Source of the DNA: Leucaena leucocephala
Lineage: Eukaryota > Streptophyta > Magnoliopsida > Fabales > Fabaceae
Direction: 5' to 3'
DNA: 64,000 nt
NCBI GenBank assembly: GCA_037074615.1
Contig: CM073549.1
Location: 5,027,001 to 5,091,000 of the forward strand
Part shown: positions 56,219-64,000 of the stretch, piece by piece
Numbering within the stretch: position 1 is the stretch's first letter
How the letters are laid out: every line of letters starts with the position of its first letter
Position numbers and translations under genes: made by a program
Notes under the pieces: model-generated
What the model was told of the DNA's origin: nothing
What the model saw: the letters and a program-made list of their open reading frames with translations, nothing else
Database searches by the model: none

Positions 56219-58990
56219 TTCGTCGAAGTTATAAATAAGTAAAAAAACGTGGTTTCGTGTTTAAAATTGTTATGATTCCGAGTGTTCAATCAAAATATCA
56301 ACAAATCAACAAAGCGTGTTTACTATATTACGATTTTGTGTATGTGAATATTATTTGATTTAGCTTTTGAAGAATAAATTTAAAAAAATAATTAAAAAAT
56401 ATATTTTGAATAGAATAGACTTTATGAAAAGTGATGTTGATAAATTAAAAGTGTTTTGGATGACTCTGATTAAAATCATTCTTTCATGTGTAAATTAATA
56501 AAAAGGACATAAATTAATGTCATATTTACATATAAGTTACAGATAAATGGGGGTACTTACTTCAGACTTATAATTCATAAGTTAATTTTAATAGCTTATT
56601 CACAAACCATGATTTTAGCTGAATAATCAATTTTAGGATATATTAGTGTTAGGATATTTTTTGAAAATCAAATTTTAACGAAGGAATGTAATTATAAAAA
56701 AGTCATAATAATAAATGAGCGGCATAGATTTATTATTATTTTATGTACCAAAATTTATTATTATATATTGCTAATTTGTTAAACTTTTTAGTGATTATCG
56801 TCGATGATTTTTGTCAAAACCAAGATTTATACGTCAGAATTTATTATTTATTACCAGCTTCCCAAACAAGCACCAATTGGCGACTGAGGACAATAGCTCA
56901 AATAGGTAGCCAACAGTTTACAACACTCAAACCAAGTGATGATTTTCTTTGAACTCAAAACTAAACTTTTTGTAAGATGATTTTTCTGTGTTTCTGAACT
57001 TGATTCTTCACACTTTTTGTACTCTTCAATTTGAATCTTGGGAGAGGACTATTAGAGATTTTGAGATTAGAAGTATATATTGAGGTTATCTTTCTATTAA
57101 AATGACTTAAGTTAATTTGATGATATCTCTCTTAACATTATATACTTTTAACAGTTTCTTTAATTATTCGTTGTGAGATTTCTATATTCCAATATTCTCT
57201 TTATTACTTTTTTTTTTCTGCCTAAACTTGTACTGTTTTTTAGTACGGGAGACTTTAGCTCCACAATCTTCTGAGTTTTTTTTTTTCATTTTGTTTTTTA
57301 TGTCCCAAATTGAATAGCTCTTCACACCATATTAGATCTTGAGATTAGAAGTATATATTGAGATTATCTTTATATCATAATAACTTAAGTTAATTTGACG
57401 TGATATCCTTTAATATTATATACTTTTAAGCTTGACTTCTATATTCTAATAAGGGTCATTCTCAATTTTTCAAACTATTTCACTTCTATTATTCATTAAT
57501 CTTTTTCTTTTTGTAGTCTCAACCATTTCACTTGTTTCCTTTTTATGAGATCTCAATGTCTAATTTTCTTTCTATAATCTCTCAATTATTCGTTCATCTC
57601 TTATCCACCATTCACTTCTTGCATAAAAAATTTCGTTAATTAAGCGAGTTTTTTTTATTCAATCACCAAGTCCAACATCATTTTATTTGAAATAGTTAAT
57701 TAATTGTATGGTAATATGTTATTATCAAAACAAATAAGAATTTATTATTTATTTATAAAATAATTAATTAACAGTATATACACACACTCAAAAGCAGCTA
57801 GCTTTTATTGTTTATTTATAAAATAATGATATTGAAATGCAATTATCAACTTGCTGAGCGAAATGTTATATATAGTAGAGCTATCATAAAAAAAAACTTC
57901 AAATTAAATTAATAAATTAGTATATGTCCTTATATTACTAAAATAATGTAAACATTGCTTGTAGCACTAAAATTGCAAAAATAAAAAATTTGAATATTTA
58001 TTATATTGAAGCCGACGTTACCATTCGTGCTCTATCAATTGGGGAGAGAAAAAAAAAAATCCACGAACGAACCTTACACGGCTTTAATAGGGATATAAAT
58101 AGGACAACTATGAATTAATTAATATTTTTTGCCTAAGAATTAAATAATATTAAGGTTATAATATATATATATCACAGCACATGCTTGGAATACAGCACCG
58201 GCTTAAAAAAAGAAAATGTTTCCTGAAAATGATAGGATATCAAACATCACAATACAAAAGAAATTTCAAGTATAATATGATTTGTAATAAATATAAGCAA
58301 ATAAAAAGTCAGTCAAAATAATATAATGGATAGGTTATTGAATCTTTTCCAACATATATAAAATCGCTTACTCCCTCTATTTTAAAATACAAGTCTTTAG
58401 AGATCTCCCCGTACATATTAACAAATACGATTAATGTGTGTGTGTGAATTCTTTTTAAATTTTTAAATTTATTTGTAATTCATTTATAATTAAATTGCGT
58501 AAAATGATATGTTTTGGTATATATTGTGTGTAGAATGATGCTTAGAAGTTTTTTGACAACCAAGGTATTTCCTATGTATTAATACCTCTATTTCCTAATT
58601 GGGACAAATTAATAAATTCTAACTATGGGATTGAAAACAAACGAATCTTTTTGTTTTAAAATATTTTTAATGATCAGGATTCAAGAATGTCTTAATTTAA
58701 GCAGAAGCATATAATTCGCTTAAAATAATCCAATATATGCATATGACGGATGTATTTCTTCAGTGTCATACAAAATACATTAAAATTATTTTTATCTTAT
58801 CAAAATATTTTTTTTAAAAAAATTATTATGAAGTCCTAAATTCTAATGAAATTATGTAATTATCAAAAATCTAAAAAAAACAAGCAATATAGACATCTTA
58901 TCATTTTTATAGTGAAATTTATCATTGTATATTGTTAATTTATAATAAAACTTTTTGATAATCAAATTCACGTCTTAAAATTTTATAGTG
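56219..58990. other. Spacer after the PLA1 pseudogene
   Basis: No gene. A direct repeat of about 100 bp is present: ttgagattagaagtatatat, cttaagttaatttga and attatatacttttaa occur at 57058-57150 and again at 57339-57430. The rest is AT-rich with short relics. Confidence 0.5.
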
Positions 58991-59068
58991 GTTTTTTCAA
59001 AAGAAACAAAAAGTTTGGGGGTTGGTCCTTGTTGGCCTTGGGTGGCCAGCTCCCAACAAAGACCTGTA
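58991..59068. repeat. Duplicated spacer segment of the PLA1 array, copy 3
   Basis: Short match (aaaagtttgggggttggtcc, ttggtggc-like ggtggccagctcccaac) to the blocks at 40705-40770 and 52990-53060. It is cut off by the M4 MITE that begins at 59069. Confidence 0.55.
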
Positions 59069-59732
59069 ATGTGTGTGTTTGGTAAACTTTAAAATTGAGG
59101 TTTTAAAAGGATTTTTGGCTAAAATTTTTGTTTGAAAAAATTTTAAAACAAACAGTTGTATTTGTCCAAAAGGGTTTTTGGACCAAACCATAGTTTAAAA
59201 CTAAGGTTTTAGATAAGCTATTGAGACTAACTTTTGGAACAGTAAAAGAACTTATCGACTATCCAACTACTATTTTACATTTACCTTTTCTTACACCCTC
59301 TCTCTTCTCTCTTCTCTCTTCTCCATCCTCTCCTCTATTTCTTATCCACCCTCACTCCTCACTCCTCACTCCTCTCTCTTCTCCATCCTCTCCCCTCTCC
59401 CCTATTTCTTATCCACCCTCATTCCTCACTCCTCTCTCTTCTCCACCCTCACTCATTTCTCTTTTCCACCCTCACTCTTCTCTCTTCTCCATTCTCTCTC
59501 CTCTCTCCTCTCCACTCTCTCTTCTCTCTCATATTTTTAATAAAATCATATACTTTATAGTAATTTTTTAATTACAAAAGTCATTCTAGTAATAACTATC
59601 CAAACACTTATTTATTTAGAACCATTTTTTTTCATAAGCTCTTCTCTAAAAGCCGTTTTCTGAAAGCTGTTCAAAACCCCCCCTTTTTTCATAAGCTATT
59701 TTCTAAACTCTTATCCAAACAAGCCCAATATG
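59069..59732. mobile_element. MITE family M4, copy 4 (long CT-rich core)
   Basis: Left end tgtgtgtttggtaaac, right end cttatccaaacaagccc, roughly inverted. Inner blocks aaaattttaaaacaaacagt, aacttttggaacagtaaaag and aactatccaaacactta match copy 3. The core is an expanded pyrimidine tract of ctctcttctccatcc-type repeats (about 59290-59530). Inserted in the third PLA1 spacer. Confidence 0.75.
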
Positions 59733-60129
59733 TAAAATACAGCCGAGAAATATTTTTGAAAAATAGTAATTATATCCTATTTTATAATTTGGCCAAACGG
59801 ACAAGAAAAGGGGAAAAAGTATAATGACATACAAAGACGTATGCCATTACAAAAAGATTTTCAAAATAATGCACTATAATAATAATAATAATAATAATTA
59901 AATATTTCTGCTCACATCACTCTAACCCGCGATTTCCTTAAGTCTCACCTAACATGTTTTTTTAATATTTATTTTTTACTTTTTTTTTGACAACTAAATT
60001 TAATTTTTTTATTATGAGTTCAAAAACACAATACTTCAAGAAGTTTAGGAAAACATTACTTCCTTTTTGTTAACGCTAAACATTGTGTTTGCCCTTTTGT
60101 CATCATGTCCCTATACACTGCGGATTAAT
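59733..60129. other. PLA1 spacer, unit 3
   Basis: Matches parts of 48410-48480 and 48800-48860 in the first unit (see there), with an expanded ATA/AAT microsatellite at about 59878-59899. No gene. Confidence 0.55.
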
Positions 60130-60141
60130 TTCTCTTTGGCC

Positions 60142-60331
60142 ACCAACGGGGGTTGGTCCGAGTGGTAAGCGGCTCGGTATCGCTTAAGCGAGGTCTCGAG
60201 TTCGAGCCTTAGCGTACGCAGAAAATTCCCGTTGGGAGACTCACCCATCATAGCCAGGTACGCGACGCGGGTCGGATCCGGATGTAGTTGGGGCAAAGCT
60301 CCGGTGAACCGGGTGGGCAACAAAAAAAAAA
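60142..60331 (+). mobile_element. tRNA-derived SINE with 12-bp target-site duplication
   Basis: Contains polymerase III boxes: A box ggttggtccgagtggtaagc (60151-60170) and B box gagttcgagcc (about 60198-60208), a GC-rich body and a short poly-A end. The 12-bp duplication TTCTCTTTGGCC flanks it (60130-60141 and 60332-60343). The exact flanks indicate a fairly young insertion. It is not a working tRNA gene, since the cloverleaf is not complete. Confidence 0.9.
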
Positions 60332-60343
60332 TTCTCTTTGGCC

Positions 60344-60661
60344 CATAAAACATCCCCTTTTATTAAAGAAGTTCATGAGTTACACTTTAGTTACACCCAA
60401 ATTTGGGAAAATCGTTTAAAAAATTCTCATTGCAAATTTATTATTCAAAGTTATCTAAAAATCTAGATATTTGAGCGGATGCAACTCATTATCTTCAGCT
60501 GTATGCTATGCAATATATTTTAAGGTATATAAAAATATCTTCTATTTTGCAGATTATTAAAAATATATTATATACACCTAAAGAAAAGTTACACTTACTG
60601 AAAATATGTTACACCTGGTTCTTTAAATAAATTTAAGATATTTTTAGATAATAAATTTGTG
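60344..60661. other. Spacer, nothing recognised
   Basis: AT-rich sequence between the SINE and a palindromic MITE. No exon or RNA gene seen. Confidence 0.4.
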
Positions 60662-60893
60662 TTAATATAATCTTTAGTCTCTTAAGTTTACCCTCGTTTT
60701 AGTTTTAGTCCTCAAGTTTTAAACTATAGTTTTGATCTCTTAAGTTTCTTTTTGTATAAAATATTGATCCCTATAATTTAATAAAAATTTAGACCATTTT
60801 ACTTATTGAGGGACCAAAATTCACAATTTAAAACTTGAGGGACAAAAACTAAAATTCATATAAATTTAAAGGACTAAAGATTATAACTTTATC
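60662..60893. mobile_element. Palindromic MITE (ttaatataatctttagtc ends)
   Basis: Left arm gttaatataatctttagtct and right arm ggactaaagattataact are inverted, with inner pairs such as tagttttagtcctcaagttt against aaacttgagggac and aaaactaaaa. Same family as 14484-14713. Confidence 0.7.
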
Positions 60894-60974
60894 CTATTAG
60901 GTAAAATTCAGTTATATGAATCATACAGTGCCGATATACTGTATCAATAACTGGCGTGTTTTGTTCTTGCATTA

Positions 60975-61783
60975 GCAAAGTAAGAGTGTTTGGTTGCTCT
61001 TTAGTGGGTAATATAGTTTACCATGGTAATGCTTATTACCAAAAAATTGGTAATATCCATTTATACCTTCGCCTATATCATTACCATCCCATTGAATATA
61101 TGAAAAGTCCCATTTGCCCTCCAGTCTATTTTGACTTTTCCCATTATTTCCTTCCTCCTCCCCCTTTACACATGGTCACGGCTTCTTTGCCGCCGCAAGT
61201 CCGCAACCCCGTCGCCTTCCTCCTTCCTCATCCAGTAACACCATCAAACCTCTACAGATCGGATGTCGGGAGATCGACCGTCTCCGACACCAACACGACT
61301 CCCCCTTCCATCTCCAGCTTTTGGACAATATGTATTTTATCCTTTTTGGACCCCCAAGTGCAGGTTCTGGCTGGCATCTTAAACCTGTGCGCATGGTGGG
61401 TTCAGTTCGGAAGGAGTATTGCAAAATCGATCATTTCTCATATCTATTTTTTCAATCGTCTTTTTCCTATCTGTTTTTAAATTTTTTCAAATATTGGTTT
61501 TGAAAAATTTTCAGATCTGTTTTTTTTTTATCTGTATTTTTTCAGTTTTGCATCGCCATTTTTTTTACAGATCTCAGTTTCGAACATAATGTTGATGGGT
61601 GTTTTGGTCTGTATCTGAAATTATGTTGTGGGCAATGGTGATGTTGGTGGGAAGCCATTATCGGGAAGAATAACAGGAAGTTTTTTTTGGGCTCGTGTAC
61701 AAGGACAAAAAAGCCATTTCATAATTTATTAGATTTGTCTAATGCATATTGTCTTATTTTTCTTGTTAACAAACCAAACAGAT
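60975..61783. other. GC-richer segment, probably part of a larger transposon
   Basis: The region starts agagtgtttggttgctcttt. Beyond the solo LTR, its likely continuation at 63548 reaches gcaatggaacccaacgga, a loosely inverted partner, so the LTR may sit inside an older hAT-like element of roughly 0.9 kb without the LTR. A GC-richer patch at 61170-61420 reads open in more than one frame but matches no family I know. Confidence 0.35.
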
Positions 61784-63542
61784 TGTCACGTCCCGAAATT
61801 TGAACCGTGACCGGCACAGAATCTGAATAAATTCACATTCCTTAAACCTTCATTCGTAACTAAAACGTTCATAATAATAATCATAAGGTAAATTACATTT
61901 AAATCAAACGCCAGTCATCTGTAGGAATTTCGACAGGATCATTTTTGTATAATCGACGTCCCGAAGATTCTACAACGGACTGCGAACGTTTCAAAACCTT
62001 TACAGACATTTTCAAATAACCTGAATCTTATCTATAAGTTAGGTAGAGCATCTACCACAAGAAACATAAGAAATTGATGACTTAAACCTGAATTATTGGG
62101 TTCATAATCTCATCAAAAATCCCTTTATTTTATCCAAATCCTTTGCCCAACAAAAGACATTCCCATTTTCCCATCTACACATTCTAATATAACACCATAT
62201 TTTAACCATTGTTCAGTTTCAAAACTTGATTCCTATGATCACATTGTCTCCTCCAATAGTCTAGAAAATCCATATCCTCATAATCATTTGTTTTTTTTTC
62301 TTCCCACATCTAAACATCCAATCACTTAATGAATTCATATATGTCACTATTATAAACTTTATTCATCTCCTAGCCTTATACCTCTCACGGTCCCACCTCA
62401 ATAAATCTAAAACTTTCATTTTCATCCATATAGCAACTCAAGGCAAGCCACTAATATATACATATACATATGTTTCTACGGCAGCAGCACGCCCTTCATA
62501 TCTTTCTTTTTTTTTCTCACAAGCTACAGTACTCAAGCACACCAGCAGCAACTCATCCCCTACAGCAACGGATCATCTCTTTCTTACCTCAAATTGGAGC
62601 TGCAGAAAGAAGGCGCAATAGCAAAGGTGTCTTCTCCTCTTCTTCTCGTCACTGACATAACTTACAGCAGCGATATATATCTATATACATATGCTCTCCA
62701 ACTCCTCAATACCAACTACATACATCTATACAAATATCTATATATTATATTCTGCTCACCCAGATCAGCAACACCAGCCTCTCTATTATTTTATTTGTTT
62801 CATTTTTTTTTTAAAAACTAAACCAGAAAGCTACAGTACCTCACAACCACAACAATCACCAATCGCCAGAAATAATGGCGGAGGAGAACAGGAAATGCTC
62901 ACCTCAACTGGTCAACAGCGTCGCGAGCTTCCTCTATCGTCACCGTCTTCCTTCAACGGCGACATTTTCTGCTTCTGGTCTCGCCTCTTCCTCTGCTACA
63001 TCTCTCTCCACACACAGTGACACCAGATAAAAGAGGAAGGAGAATAATCTTCTATAACAACAGTAGCCAAACTCTGAATGGAAAAGATGAAAGATGGCGG
63101 ACGATGAAAGTGCGACGCTAAGATTCCTCACAACCCAAGATCTGAATAATAAAGGAGAACAATGGCACCGTAGCCAGCGAGTAACACAGATGATGACGGG
63201 AGTCGTTCGAAATCACCGCAGCGATGGAGTCTCAAACAAGATCGCGAAGCTTCTTATCTGATCTGTTTCCATCTCTCTCTGTCGCACCTTCCCGAAGAAA
63301 ATGAAGAGAGGAAAAGTGATATAGGCGGAGAGGTAATACCCTAATTTCACAGAAATGGGCTTAAGGCAAAAAAATAAAATTTCACTTTAGAGGAAACGAG
63401 GATTCGAACACTAGACCTCAAGCTCATGTCACCACCCTAAAACCACTAAACCACCAACTTCTCTTAGCTTAATTATAATAAATATTATATATCTATCATT
63501 AAATTTATATTATTTACCTATTTATTTTCAAGAGTCATTACA
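61784..63542. mobile_element. Solo LTR of an LTR retrotransposon, TSD CAGAT
   Basis: Starts TGTCACGTCCCGAAATT and ends TCATTACA (TG...CA). The 5-bp duplication CAGAT lies on both sides (61779-61783 and 63543-63547). No gag, pol, primer-binding site or second LTR is present, so the 1.76-kb piece is a solo LTR, presumably left by recombination between two LTRs. The start text resembles Ty3/gypsy LTRs, but the lineage cannot be fixed. A tRNA-like inverted B box (gattcgaacactagacctc) occurs near 63400. Confidence 0.85.
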
Positions 63543-63547
63543 CAGAT

Positions 63548-63836
63548 GAATGGAAATTAAAATTGCAATGCATTGCATTGTAAAGAGAGTGTGCAATGGA
63601 ACCCAACGGACCTTAAGTAGTTAGATAAATTGTTGATTAAGAGGTTGTATTTAATAACTCAATAACTAAGGACTAAAGATTATATTAACCTAATAAATTT
63701 TGTAATTTGGGGATTTATTAATCAATTTTCGCCCCCAAATTTCTAGATGCACCATATATAGCTTGAAGGAACAACTTACACTTCCAAATTCCTAATTTAG
63801 ATTTCTGTCAGATTATATATGATATGATGATCAGAT
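63548..63836. other. Spacer, unit 3 continued
   Basis: Continuation of the element or spacer interrupted by the solo LTR. It includes a perfect 14-bp palindrome tgcaatgcattgca near 63566 and a fragment of the palindromic MITE family (ggactaaagattatattaac). No gene. Confidence 0.4.
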
Positions 63837-64000
63837 TTCTATAAATGTTCAATTTGCTGTCAAGATTTGAGAGTGATCATAATTTGGAACATTTCAAAAA
63901 CGATTCGCATCATATGTAGCACTGGAAACCATTATTGCATAGGAAACCTAATAGTTTAATTTATCTAAAAATGACAAGAACGACTAAACAACAAACAACA
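63837..64000 (+). promoter_or_regulatory. Promoter block of a third PLA1 copy
   Basis: tataaatgttcaatttgctg, tcaagatttgagag, ataatttggaacatttcaaa, aacgatt and gaaaccattattgcatagga repeat the block upstream of both phospholipase genes (49775-49920; 53980-54120). In those genes the ATG lies roughly 250-350 bp further on, so a third gene (intact or not) should begin just beyond the window. Confidence 0.75.

Noticed and set aside
60150..60215. A functional tRNA gene
   Set aside because: A and B boxes are present, but the cloverleaf is incomplete and the segment sits in a poly-A-ended unit with target-site duplications, so it is a SINE head.
60956..61480. 174-aa ORF near the solo LTR
   Set aside because: Low-complexity mix with no family match, open also in other frames, and lying in transposon-like sequence.
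62470..63020. ORFs within 61784-63542
   Set aside because: They lie inside the solo LTR and show no gag or pol similarity.

Overview
The window is eudicot nuclear DNA: AT-rich, with spliced plant genes separated by long spacers full of transposon remains. The plant-specific families are a nucleus-encoded plastid ribosomal protein, an F-box/DUF295 protein, a TRICHOME BIREFRINGENCE-LIKE (TBL) acetyltransferase and class-II phospholipase A1. I cannot name the species. Exon structures were built by reading frames across GT/AG junctions by eye.

Layout. 1-2.3 kb: last exon of an armadillo-repeat protein. 4.1-5.3 kb (minus): two-exon gene for plastid ribosomal protein L34, whose C-terminus is clipped by a 10-bp tandem duplication. 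5.5-8.1 kb: a deleted F-box gene fragment, a MITE and a ~1 kb foldback element. 8.9-9.8 kb (minus): intact F-box gene. 10-21.5 kb: no gene seen, several MITEs. 21.7-27.6 kb: complete five-exon TBL gene (366 aa) with a 3.2-kb third intron. 28.06-28.83 kb: hAT-like MITE. 28.85-37.06 kb: an 8.2-kb CACTA (En/Spm) transposon with a TCT target-site duplication. It carries two tandem paralogous coiled-coil small ORFs, a decayed TNP2 transposase and a spliced ULP1-type (SUMO protease-like) gene. 40.84-47.83 kb: a 7-kb Mutator-like element with a perfect 9-bp TSD (TTTTTTAAT). It holds a captured, broken neprosin-domain gene, a ~1.7-kb hairpin with two opposed copies of a MULE zinc-knuckle tail, 22-bp minisatellites, and a nested 1.24-kb non-autonomous CACTA element with TSD ATA.

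50.1-64 kb is a tandem phospholipase A1 array: an intact gene (50.1-52.3 kb), a pseudogene with several lesions (54.3-56.2 kb), and at the right edge the promoter of a third copy whose gene should start just outside the window. The spacer DNA is duplicated with the genes, and each spacer has collected different insertions: the MULE in the first; a MITE, a tRNA-derived SINE and a solo LTR (TSD CAGAT) in the third.

The most unusual content is in the large CACTA element. One small ORF ends in a good candidate SUMO-interacting motif (LVDLT followed by an acidic/Ser tail), and the same element carries a SUMO-protease-like gene. Both small ORFs and the ULP1 exons are open, while the transposase has a frameshift and three stops. 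ACCGGTGTA-type repeats lie at the element ends and also between its genes.
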